A DNA stretch of 64,000 bases. It comes from Stutzerimonas degradans (GTDB lineage: Bacteria; Pseudomonadota; Gammaproteobacteria; Pseudomonadales; Pseudomonadaceae). Under the pieces are notes generated by a model that saw only the letters and a list, made by a program, of their open reading frames with translations, made no database searches and was not told where the DNA came from. The position numbers and the translations under genes were made by a program. Where the stretch lies: the NCBI RefSeq assembly GCF_024448505.1, contig NZ_JAMOHV010000002.1:248001-312000 (forward strand), in the 5' to 3' direction. Positions 15,668 to 23,032 of the stretch are shown piece by piece (the first letter of the stretch is position 1; each line of letters begins with the position of its first letter).

Positions 15668-16015
15668 ATGAAACCCACCGATACCAGCGAATTCATCAAC
15701 TCCCTCAACGCCGGCGTATTCGCCCAGCAAGTGGGGCGCGCCCTGTCCGACGTCGCCGCCGGCGTGGTCGAGCACAGCAAGCTGGGGCAGGTCACGCTCA
15801 CGTTCAAGCTCAAGCAGATCGGCCAGAGCAATCAGGTCGCCGTCTCGCACACGCTGGACTACGTGCAGCCCACCAAGCGCGGCAAGAAGCGCGAGGACAC
15901 CACCCTCGACACGCCGCTCTACGTCACCGCCAACGGGCTGGAGCTGTTCCAGACCAACCCCACCGACCAGCTTTTCAAGCCCGAGCAGGCGCCTGTAGTC
16001 GCCCGCGAAGTCTGA
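15668..16015 (+). CDS. Hypothetical phage protein
   Basis: This 115-residue protein (MKPTDTSEFINSLNAGVFAQQVGRAL) reads as a conserved Pseudomonas-phage early protein immediately before the DUF2303 gene. The sequence is mixed alpha/beta with a strand LGQVTLTFKLKQIGQSNQVAVSHTL. No catalytic motif is seen. It may work with the DUF2303 partner in recombination or DNA modification protection; this rests only on position. Confidence 0.65.
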   Translation: MKPTDTSEFINSLNAGVFAQQVGRALSDVAAGVVEHSKLGQVTLTFKLKQIGQSNQVAVSHTLDYVQPTKRGKKREDTTLDTPLYVTANGLELFQTNPTDQLFKPEQAPVVAREV

Positions 16016-16055
16016 GCCGTTTCACCAAGCCCACTCACCAAAAGGAAGACACAGC

Positions 16056-16895
16056 ATGTCGCTGAGCAAAGAAGCCATCCAACACATCGAGTCCCAGGCC
16101 GTGATCGCCGCAGCCAAGCCGATCACCATCGAGGACGGCGCCACCGTGACGGTACTGCCAGAGGGCATTCGCCTGCAGTCGCTGGAATCATTCCAGCCGA
16201 TGCGCGACCGCTTCCGCGGCACTATGGCTACCCACTCCCTGCAGGACTTCATCAAGTACACCGAAAGCCATGACGTGGTGGATGACAACGCACCGGTCAA
16301 GGCGCTCGGCTTCATCGACCAGGACGCCATGCGCGCCACCGTCATCTTCAACCTGGGCGAACCCGGCGCTGCGGGCCACGGGGATGACGCGGCCGTGCTC
16401 ACCCTGAAGCCCACCGCTGCCTATTCCGCTCTGCTCGGGGTGCTCGGCAAGCCGCTCAGCCAGAAGGACCTCGCCGAATGGCTGGAGGACTGGCTACCCA
16501 ACCTGCAGGCGCAGGACGGCGAGACGGCTCTGCAGATGATCCAGGCCATCAACGCAGTGCGCCGCATGACCATCAAAGCCACCAGCCAACGCGACAGCAG
16601 CGTCGGCGACTTCTCCTCCAGCCGTTCGGCAATGGACGAGATCGAGGCCAAGAGCCAGGACACCCTGCCCTCCGCCTTCATCTTCACCACCGTGCCGTTC
16701 GAAGGGCTGGACGTGGCAGACATCAAGCTGCGCCTGTCCGTAATCACCGGCCGCGACGAACCGCAACTCAAGCTCCGGTGGGTCGGGGAGGAAGCCCAGC
16801 GCGAAGCCTTTGCCCGGGAATTCAAGGACGTGCTCGAACAGGAAGTTGGCGGCCTGGTTCCGCTCACCATCGGCACCTTCACCCTCGGCAAGTAA
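16056..16895 (+). CDS. DUF2303 family phage protein
   Basis: This 279-residue protein has the DUF2303 pattern: IEDGATVTVLPEGIRLQSLESFQPMRDRFRGTM...LQDFIKYTESH, a middle LAEWLEDWLPN and a C-terminal LPSAFIFTTVPFEGL. The family is common in temperate and lytic phages with an early-gene position. Its function is not established. It lies between two hypothetical genes in the rightward accessory operon. Confidence 0.85.
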   Translation: MSLSKEAIQHIESQAVIAAAKPITIEDGATVTVLPEGIRLQSLESFQPMRDRFRGTMATHSLQDFIKYTESHDVVDDNAPVKALGFIDQDAMRATVIFNLGEPGAAGHGDDAAVLTLKPTAAYSALLGVLGKPLSQKDLAEWLEDWLPNLQAQDGETALQMIQAINAVRRMTIKATSQRDSSVGDFSSSRSAMDEIEAKSQDTLPSAFIFTTVPFEGLDVADIKLRLSVITGRDEPQLKLRWVGEEAQREAFAREFKDVLEQEVGGLVPLTIGTFTLGK

Positions 16896-16947
16896 CCACC
16901 ACCACCGCCGGCCTCACCACCCGGCGGTCACCACGGGGACACAGCAC

Positions 16948-17433
16948 ATGAACATCACCACCATGCAGATACTTGCCCTGCTCGGCTGCATCGCCGGCGC
17001 GGCACTCGTGTTCGGCATCGGCTTCTATGAAGGGCTGCGCGCCGGCAAGCGCGAAGCGTTCGATACCGGCTACCAACGCGGCCTGCAGGCGCACCGCCAC
17101 GAGCTGCACCGCCTGCACGAGCAGCGCGACAAGGCCCAGCACGAGCACACCATCACCCGCCTCGACGCCGCCCAGGCAATCGAACAGCTGACCTCAGAGC
17201 TGGACACCTGCAAGGCCAAGATCACCACGCTGCAGAACCGCGCCTTGACCGAGGCAGACGCCGACCACCTGATCGCGATGGCCGACAAGCTCAGCCTGGC
17301 GGCCAACACCTTCGCCGGACTGCGCTCGAACGACCAGGCAGAAACCTGCCGCCGCCTCTCCAACACCGCCCGCGCGATGTTCGACCGCTACTGGCAAACC
17401 CTGCCGGTGCTGGAAGTGGAGGTGATGGAATGA
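16948..17433 (+). CDS. Membrane-anchored coiled-coil phage protein
   Basis: This 161-residue protein begins with one membrane segment (ILALLGCIAGAALVFGIGFYEG, about 8-29), then a long helical region rich in Gln, Glu, His and Arg (ELHRLHEQRDKAQHEHTITRLDAAQAIEQL) typical of a coiled coil. Such small anchored coiled-coil proteins occur in phage accessory regions. Function unknown. The stop overlaps the HD-hydrolase start by 4 bp. Confidence 0.65.
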   Translation: MNITTMQILALLGCIAGAALVFGIGFYEGLRAGKREAFDTGYQRGLQAHRHELHRLHEQRDKAQHEHTITRLDAAQAIEQLTSELDTCKAKITTLQNRALTEADADHLIAMADKLSLAANTFAGLRSNDQAETCRRLSNTARAMFDRYWQTLPVLEVEVME

Positions 17434-18029
17434 GCTGGATTCTCACCCGCACTGGCCAACGCTTCGACCTGCTCGCGCCCAGGGCTAGCCAGATCAGCAC
17501 CCTCGACATCGCCCACGCGCTCTCGCAGTTGTGCCGCTTCAACGGCCACACCAGCCGGCATTACTCGGTCGCGCAGCACAGCCTGCTGGTGGCCAGCATC
17601 GTGCCGGCCGAGCACCAGCTCGCCGCCCTGCTGCATGACGCCACCGAGGCGTACGTCGGCGACATGACCCGCCCGCTCAAGGCACTGCTACCGGACTTCA
17701 GCAGCATCGAGCACGGCATCTGGCTCGCCATCTGCGAGCGCTTCCAACTCGACCCAGAGCTACCCGCATGCATCCACGAGGCGGACATGGTCGCCCTGGC
17801 GACCGAACGCCGCGACCTCATGCCCGAGCACGGTGAGAACTGGCCGTGCCTGACCGGCGTGACGCCGGCACCCTGGCTGCTGCCCGAATGGACCAGTACC
17901 CATGCCTGCGTCCAGTACCACAGCAAGCTGCTCGAACTGCTGTCCACCACCCACCGCGCCCGCGCTCGTTCCACTTGGGAACGCGTCGACGCCGAACACA
18001 CCGGCGCCGCCGCGCCGCAGTGTCTGTGA
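17430..18029 (+). CDS. HD-domain phosphohydrolase
   Basis: This 199-residue protein contains a canonical HD metal centre: HYSVAQHS..., ALLHDATEAYVGD (His-Asp about 70) and a later Asp-rich HEADMVALATERRDL. It resembles YfbR-like nucleotidase/phosphohydrolases that phages use to adjust nucleotide pools; a role against nucleotide-based defence is also conceivable. Its N-terminus (LTRTGQRFDLLAPRASQISTLDIAHALSQLCRFNGHT) fits this subfamily. Start overlaps the preceding gene by 4 bp. Confidence 0.85.
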   Translation: MSWILTRTGQRFDLLAPRASQISTLDIAHALSQLCRFNGHTSRHYSVAQHSLLVASIVPAEHQLAALLHDATEAYVGDMTRPLKALLPDFSSIEHGIWLAICERFQLDPELPACIHEADMVALATERRDLMPEHGENWPCLTGVTPAPWLLPEWTSTHACVQYHSKLLELLSTTHRARARSTWERVDAEHTGAAAPQCL

Positions 18030-18039
18030 GGGGATGGCC

Positions 18040-18222
18040 ATGCAAACATCCAACCCCCTGCGCCGCCCGTTCACCCGCAGCAAGGTGCCCGGCATCCTGG
18101 TCATGCGCGCCATGAACGGCGTATGCGACATCTGCCGCCGCCACCGTTCTCAGGGCGACCACACCGCCTGCTCTCGCGCGCGCCAGGCCCGCTACCGGCA
18201 TCTGTGGGAGGCGCAGGCATGA
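18040..18222 (+). CDS. Small zinc-ribbon-like phage protein
   Basis: This 60-residue protein (MQTSNPLRRPFTRSKV...) carries CDICRRHRSQGDHTACS, a Cys-x2-Cys-x8-His-x2-Cys pattern that probably binds zinc. It is highly basic. The ATG has GAGGGG six bases upstream; a second ATG two codons earlier is too close to it. Its stop overlaps the methyltransferase start as ATGA. No family named. Confidence 0.6.
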   Translation: MQTSNPLRRPFTRSKVPGILVMRAMNGVCDICRRHRSQGDHTACSRARQARYRHLWEAQA

Positions 18223-19898
18223 ACAACCTCTATCGCCTTCACCCTCAGGCCGGCATGAACTTCGACGGTCTGGTCATCGACAACTTCGCCGGCGGCGGCG
18301 GCGCCTCCACCGGTATCGAACTCGGCCTCGGCCGGCCGGTGGATATCGCCGTCAACCACGACCCCGAAGCCGTGGCCATGCACGACATCAACCATCCACA
18401 CACCCGCCACTTCTGCGAATCGGTGTGGGAGGTCGACCCGCGTGTGATCGTAGACGGTCGCCCCGTCGACCTCTGCTGGTTCAGCCCGGACTGCAAGCAC
18501 TTCAGCAAGGCCAAGGGCGGCGCGCCAGTGAAGAAGGAGATTCGCGGCCTCGCCTGGGTCGCCATCCGCTACGCCGCCACGGTCAAGCCGAAGGTCATCA
18601 TGCTGGAGAACGTCGAGGAGTTCGTCACCTGGGGACCGATTACCAGCGACGGACGCCCCTGCCCGAAGAATAAGGGCCGCACCTTCGCCAGCTTCACCAA
18701 CGCCCTGCGTCGGCTCGGTTACGCCGTGGATTGGCGCGAGCTGCGTGCCTGCGACTACGGCGCCCCCACCATCCGCAAGCGCTTGTTCCTCATCGCCCGG
18801 CGCGATGGCCTGCCCATCGCCTGGCCAGAGCCAACCCACGGCGACCCAGCGAGCGAAGCTGTCAAGGCCAAGCGCTTGAAGCCCTGGCGCACCGCCGCGG
18901 AGATCATCGACTGGTCACTGCCGTGCCCTTCGATCTTCACCCGCAAGAAGCCACTCGCCGAGGCGACCATGCGGCGCATCGCGCGGGGCATTCAGCGTTA
19001 TGTGCTGGACGCAGCCAACCCGTTTCTGGTGAAGGTCAACCACGGGTACGACTATTTCAGAGGCCAGCCGTTGGACGAGCCCCTGCAGACCATCACCAGC
19101 AAACTCGGTACCGGGCTAGTCACACCCACGCTCGCACCGTTTATCACGGAGCACGCCAACGGTAGCAGCCAGCGCAACATGCCAGCCGACGCGCCGCTGC
19201 GTACCATCTGCGCGCAGGTAAAGGGCGGGCATTTCGCTCTGGTGGCGCCGACGCTCGTGCAGGTCGGCTACGGCGAGCGCAAGGGCCAGGCACCTCGCGG
19301 GCCGGGCCTGGACAAGCCGCTAGGCACCTGCGTCGCCGGCGGGAACAAACACGCCCTGGTCGCCGCCTTCCTCGCCAAACACTACGGCGGCAACTACACC
19401 GGCCCGGGCAGCAGCCTGGAAAGCCCCTTGCCCACCGCGACGACCGTTGACCACAACGCGCTGGTGACCAGCCACCTGGTGAAACTGCGCAACAACTGCA
19501 TCGGCCAGGACACGCGCGAGCCGGTCCACACGCTCACCACCGGCGGGCACATGGGCGAAGTACGGGCGTTCCTGCTCAAGTACTACGGCACCGGCGACGG
19601 CCAGCCCCTGCAGGACCCGCTGCACACCGTCACCACCAAAGACCGGCACGCCCTCGTGATGATCAAGGGCGAGCCCTACCAGATCGTCGACATCGGCATG
19701 CGCATGCTCGAACCGCACGAGCTGTTCGCCGCCCAAGGCTTCCCCGCCGACTACATCCACGACCGCACCGCCGGCGGCAAGAAGCTCAGCAAAGCCGCCC
19801 AGGTCCGCATGTGCGGCAACAGCGTCTGCCCACCGGTAGCCGCCGCGCTCGTCCGCGCCAACCTCAGCGCGCAGCAGCTCGGGGAGGAGGCGGCATGA
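18219..19898 (+). CDS. Phage DNA (cytosine-5) methyltransferase
   Basis: This 559-residue protein has the C5-methyltransferase motifs in order: FAGGGGASTG (motif I), FSPDCKHFSKAKG (motif IV, with the catalytic Cys in SPDC rather than PPC), MLENVEEF (motif VI, ENV), GAPTIRKRLFLIARRDG (motif VIII) and GFPADYI with GNSVCPP.AAAL (motifs IX/X). The target-recognition region (about 265-480) is built of about six degenerate 35-residue repeats ending in T.TT..HALV. It probably protects phage DNA from host restriction. No cognate nuclease is present. Confidence 0.92.
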   Translation: MNNLYRLHPQAGMNFDGLVIDNFAGGGGASTGIELGLGRPVDIAVNHDPEAVAMHDINHPHTRHFCESVWEVDPRVIVDGRPVDLCWFSPDCKHFSKAKGGAPVKKEIRGLAWVAIRYAATVKPKVIMLENVEEFVTWGPITSDGRPCPKNKGRTFASFTNALRRLGYAVDWRELRACDYGAPTIRKRLFLIARRDGLPIAWPEPTHGDPASEAVKAKRLKPWRTAAEIIDWSLPCPSIFTRKKPLAEATMRRIARGIQRYVLDAANPFLVKVNHGYDYFRGQPLDEPLQTITSKLGTGLVTPTLAPFITEHANGSSQRNMPADAPLRTICAQVKGGHFALVAPTLVQVGYGERKGQAPRGPGLDKPLGTCVAGGNKHALVAAFLAKHYGGNYTGPGSSLESPLPTATTVDHNALVTSHLVKLRNNCIGQDTREPVHTLTTGGHMGEVRAFLLKYYGTGDGQPLQDPLHTVTTKDRHALVMIKGEPYQIVDIGMRMLEPHELFAAQGFPADYIHDRTAGGKKLSKAAQVRMCGNSVCPPVAAALVRANLSAQQLGEEAA

Positions 19899-20209
19899 GC
19901 CAGCTTGATCTATTTGCACCGGCGCTCGGAATTGCTACGCCCAATCGAGCGCCTTATCAGTCATTCGATGCCAGGCGGGCGCGCAACATCATCCTCGATC
20001 AGCTGCGGCGCGCCGGTGGCGGGTGGGTGCGCCGCATGGCACTGAGGCGCGCAACCGGCATGCGGCCGAGCGAGGTGGGCGGCGTACTGAATGAGCTGGC
20101 ACGCACTGGCCAGATTGAATTCACGGAGTCGATGGACATCATTCACCCCTTGCACGGCTTCATGGGGCACACGCGCGGCTACCGCATGCTGATGGAGGTC
20201 GCAGCATGA
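19895..20209 (+). CDS. Winged-HTH-like hypothetical phage protein
   Basis: This 104-residue protein (MSQLDLFAPALGIATPN) has a winged-HTH-like centre: ILDQLRRAGGGWVRRMALRRATGMRPSEVGGVLNELARTGQIE. It probably binds DNA. It overlaps both the methyltransferase and the next gene by 4 bp. It might regulate the methyltransferase or the excision genes. Confidence 0.6.
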   Translation: MSQLDLFAPALGIATPNRAPYQSFDARRARNIILDQLRRAGGGWVRRMALRRATGMRPSEVGGVLNELARTGQIEFTESMDIIHPLHGFMGHTRGYRMLMEVAA

Positions 20210-20517
20210 CCTACTCCATCTTCTTCAGCACCGAAATGCCCAACGACACCGCCCAGGTCAGCGGCCGTCTGCCGCGTAAGCCGCAGCGCTGGACGATTGA
20301 GTGGCTGGTAAAGACGCCGGACGGCAAAACCCACGTCGACAACTCGCGCACCATCCAGCGCGCGACCTATGCCGAAGTGAACGCGATCATGGGCGCCATC
20401 ATCGACGACATCAAAGCGGAGATCGGCGAGCTCGCCACGTTCATCAGCTACCGCCTGACCTGCCACGGCGGCACCAAGAAGCATCGCAAGGGAGGGAAGC
20501 GCCGTGGTCGCGCTTGA
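20206..20517 (+). CDS. Hypothetical phage protein
   Basis: This 103-residue protein (MTYSIFFSTEMPNDTAQVSG) ends in a basic tail (KKHRKGGKRRGRA). No family recognised. It overlaps the wHTH protein upstream by 4 bp and the AlpA-like gene downstream by 14 bp, so it belongs to the same transcript. Confidence 0.55.
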   Translation: MTYSIFFSTEMPNDTAQVSGRLPRKPQRWTIEWLVKTPDGKTHVDNSRTIQRATYAEVNAIMGAIIDDIKAEIGELATFISYRLTCHGGTKKHRKGGKRRGRA

Positions 20518-20719
20518 AGGTTTCCTGCGCGAGGAGCAGGTATTGGAGGTCACAACCCTGTCCCACGCCACGCTCTGGCGCGAGATCAAGGCCGGCCGCT
20601 TCCCGAAACAGGTCCGGCTTTCGCCGGGCCGCGTAGGCTGGCGCGCATCAGACCTGCGCCTTTGGCTGGAGGATCCTGAGGCCTGGCGACCCACTCCCCC
20701 CAATGGCATCGCCGCGTGA
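20504..20719 (+). CDS. AlpA-type regulator / probable excisionase
   Basis: This 71-residue protein (GTG start) is a typical AlpA-like winged helix: FLREEQVLEVTTLSHATLWREIKAGRFPKQVRLSPGRVGWRASDLRLWLED. Such proteins beside tyrosine integrases act as excisionases or activate integrase expression. It is the last of the tightly packed rightward genes and lies next to the convergent integrase. Excisionase role is inferred from position. Confidence 0.85.
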   Translation: MVALEGFLREEQVLEVTTLSHATLWREIKAGRFPKQVRLSPGRVGWRASDLRLWLEDPEAWRPTPPNGIAA

Positions 20720-20792
20720 ACTCCATAAACGAGATAGACATAGTCGGAACTGATGGATAGCGTTATGCCATTCCATCCGGGAATGGGTACCT

Positions 20793-21401
20793 ATGAACGC
20801 AATAAGCGCATCTCTCAATCAAGCAAAACGAGAACTTATTACGGCGCAAAGAGCCATCGAAAGAATGCGGGAGGCGGCGTCAATCGAGGATCTTGAAGAC
20901 GATTGGAGAGTCTATCTTGCCGCGATTGAGAAGTGCTGGATCAAGGTGGAACGTGCGTGTCAGCACGCGCGCTCAAGCTTTCAGCCATGGCAGGGCAAGT
21001 ACGCGAACGAACGAAAGAAGAATGCCCTTCTAAGATACCTAAAACACGCCCGTAATTCCGATCAGCACTCAATTCAGGAGTGCTTGGGCAAAAAAGAAGC
21101 ATCGTCGAGCATGTACGTAGAGGGCGGACCAGGTGTCACTTACATCGAGCATCTTGAAATAAGGGGCGGCCAGCTGGTTGAGTACCGCGGAAACAAGCCG
21201 CTGATAATTGAAAATCTTCCTAACCGGGTAGAGCTACTGCCAGTTAAGGACAGTAACAAATGGTACAACCCTCCGAAGGAGTTCAACGACATAAAGCTGC
21301 TTTGGCCATCACCGCTGGACGTTGCAGTGCTAGGCCTCGAGTTCTATGAAAATTTCGTGCATGCCGCGGAGGAGAAATTCTTTCCGGCGGGCAAGCATTA
21401 G
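20793..21401 (+). CDS. Hypothetical prophage cargo (moron-like) protein
   Basis: This 202-residue protein (MNAISASLNQAKRELITAQRAIERMREAASIEDLEDDW) is helical at the N-terminus and beta-rich at the C-terminus (VTYIEHLEIRGGQLVEYRGNK). The DNA is more AT-rich than the genes before it, and it stands alone between excisionase and integrase, a usual site for accessory genes. The stop meets the integrase 3' end with 4 bp overlap on opposite strands. Function unknown; lysogenic conversion or defence are guesses. Confidence 0.7.
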   Translation: MNAISASLNQAKRELITAQRAIERMREAASIEDLEDDWRVYLAAIEKCWIKVERACQHARSSFQPWQGKYANERKKNALLRYLKHARNSDQHSIQECLGKKEASSSMYVEGGPGVTYIEHLEIRGGQLVEYRGNKPLIIENLPNRVELLPVKDSNKWYNPPKEFNDIKLLWPSPLDVAVLGLEFYENFVHAAEEKFFPAGKH

Positions 21402-22597
21402 GCTTTAACACCCGCCTCCTCTACAAGCCAGGTAGCCCACTCCTCGAGGCCCTGGCTTTTTTCTTTCAGGTAGTCGTAGCGGTCGTAGTGCTTCGATGAA
21501 ACATCGCTGAACGCATGCCCTTGGATGCGATCGCGCAGTTCCTTGCTGATCCCCGCCACACCCATCAGCGTTTTGCAGGTGCGCCGCAGGTCGCGCAATG
21601 TGAACGGCGTCTTGAACGTATCCGGATGCCGCCCGCAGAGCTTCGTCACCGCCCGCGACACGGACTGGACGTTGATCGAATTGTTCTTGTACCGGCCCAT
21701 GAACGGAAATGCCTCATCGCCGGAGATCGGTTTCAGCCGCTCCAGGCATGCGCGGCTCAGGTCGTTGTACGGCACCACGTGAATCTCCCGCTCGCCTTCT
21801 ACGCCCTTCTTGCTGCGGATCATGTAGTAGTCGGCGCGGTACATCGTGCGATCAGACGCCACCACCTGCTCCGGCCGCTGCCCACCGCTGGCGATCAGGA
21901 ACTTGATCAGCTCCGCCGTGACCAAGCTCAGCTCCTCCGGCAGCAGGTTCCACAGCGCGGCCAGCTCTTCCTTGCTCAACACCCGCTGCCCTGGGCGCTC
22001 CCAATCGCCCTGCACGGGGATGCTCGCCACCGGGTTGTAGGTCAGCCCGAAGCGCACCTTCGACTTGAGGTAGTCCCGTGGGTTGTATTCCTGATTGAGC
22101 CCGTGCTGGAACGCAGCGTGCAGCTGCGAGCGCACACGGTTGCAGTAGGTGGTCACCTTCGCCTTGATCATCGCGGAGATAATGTCGCGGATATCCCCCG
22201 GCTCAATGGAGCTGGCCAGCTTCTTCACCAGGTGCGGGAACGGATCGGAGACGTAGTGCTTGAGCGACCATTCCACATTGCCGGCCGAGGCGGCGCCTTC
22301 GGCTTTCAGCTTGGCCACATACGAATCGAGCAGGTTCTGCAGCGTGCCTTCCGCTTCACTCTGAGGCGACGCCCCCTTGCACTTGTCCCGCGCCACAGTG
22401 AGTGACATTGCCGGCCACACGCCGAGCTTGCGCTGCTTCTTCTTGCCTGCCACGTGCCACTGGTAATAGAACTCCTTCGTGCCGTTGGCGCGCACCTTCA
22501 GCAGCAGCACACCTTCCCCGCGCGCACCGCGCCCGTCCGACATCACATAGTCGCGACCTTCTGGCTTGAGCGAACGGATCTGCTTTTCGGTTAGCAT
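21398..22597 (-). CDS. int: Prophage tyrosine integrase
   Basis: This 399-residue P4-type tyrosine recombinase has the N-terminal arm-binding DUF4102 pattern (MLTEKQIRSLKPEGRDYVMSDGRG...GVLLLKVRANGTKEFYYQW) and catalytic residues in ASGGQRPEQVVA (Arg), FTLRDLRRTC (Arg box), IQGHAFSDVS (His) and HYDRYDYL (Tyr). The ATG is taken at MLTEK. It points away from the attachment site at 22,751-22,794, the normal order for an element inserted at a tRNA 3' end. It should recombine attP with tRNA-Gly. Confidence 0.92.
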   Translation of the reverse strand: MLTEKQIRSLKPEGRDYVMSDGRGARGEGVLLLKVRANGTKEFYYQWHVAGKKKQRKLGVWPAMSLTVARDKCKGASPQSEAEGTLQNLLDSYVAKLKAEGAASAGNVEWSLKHYVSDPFPHLVKKLASSIEPGDIRDIISAMIKAKVTTYCNRVRSQLHAAFQHGLNQEYNPRDYLKSKVRFGLTYNPVASIPVQGDWERPGQRVLSKEELAALWNLLPEELSLVTAELIKFLIASGGQRPEQVVASDRTMYRADYYMIRSKKGVEGEREIHVVPYNDLSRACLERLKPISGDEAFPFMGRYKNNSINVQSVSRAVTKLCGRHPDTFKTPFTLRDLRRTCKTLMGVAGISKELRDRIQGHAFSDVSSKHYDRYDYLKEKSQGLEEWATWLVEEAGVKA

Positions 22598-22750
22598 GCG
22601 TGACAGTTTCCGGTGACAGTTGTCCCGAACTAACACGAAATTCGGCGGGACAAAATGAGACTGAGCCGGAAGCCCCAGCCCATACAGGACGGGGATTGTA
22701 GCGCCTTTACGATACCTCGCGTTATACCCTGATATTTGGCCCGTTATAGA

Positions 22751-22794
22751 TTCCCAAGCTCATGACGAGGGTTCGATTCCCTTCGCCCGCTCCA
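22751..22794 (+). other. tRNA-Gly(CCC) 3' fragment: prophage/ICE attachment site
   Basis: The sequence reads as the 3' part of a tRNA-Gly: anticodon loop TTCCCAA (anticodon CCC), 3' anticodon-stem strand GCTCA, T-arm GAGGG-TTCGATT-CCCTT, acceptor strand CGCCCGC, T and CCA. The bases before it do not complete the anticodon stem, so it is not an intact tRNA. It separates the prophage integrase from the ICE integrase and so is a shared junction (attR of the prophage, attL of the ICE). The intact tRNA should be at the far left end of the prophage. Confidence 0.85.
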
Positions 22795-22808
22795 CTGCAT
22801 CATTCTGC

Positions 22809-22937
22809 GGACTTCCGCAGAAGTCCAAGAGAGTCTGCAAGTCGTTGCCGCACAAGGACTTTTCCTCTCTTTGACGTTCTGCCGTGGTCCACTGCGATCC
22901 GCCTACAGCCGGGACTTTTAAGTCCACAAACAAGTCC
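22809..22937. repeat. GGACTT/AAGTCC hexamer array beside the ICE attachment site
   Basis: Six copies of GGACTT or its complement lie at 22,809, 22,821, 22,856, 22,912, 22,920 and 22,932, including two inverted pairs. About 0.06 would be expected by chance. The array lies between the tRNA fragment and the ICE integrase start, where arm-type binding sites for a P4-like integrase or an excisionase are expected. Confidence 0.65.
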
Positions 22938-23032
22938 ATTTTTGCGGGCACAGCTGATTCCGGATTGTTGATGGAGGGGCGAGGTCGACGTGACCAGCAT
23001 CTGGTTCCTGACTCATGTTCAGGAGCAAGAGC

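Noticed and set aside
22751-22794. Functional tRNA-Gly gene
   Set aside because: Only the sequence from the anticodon loop on is present; the upstream bases cannot form the acceptor, D arm or 5' anticodon stem. It is an attachment-site remnant.
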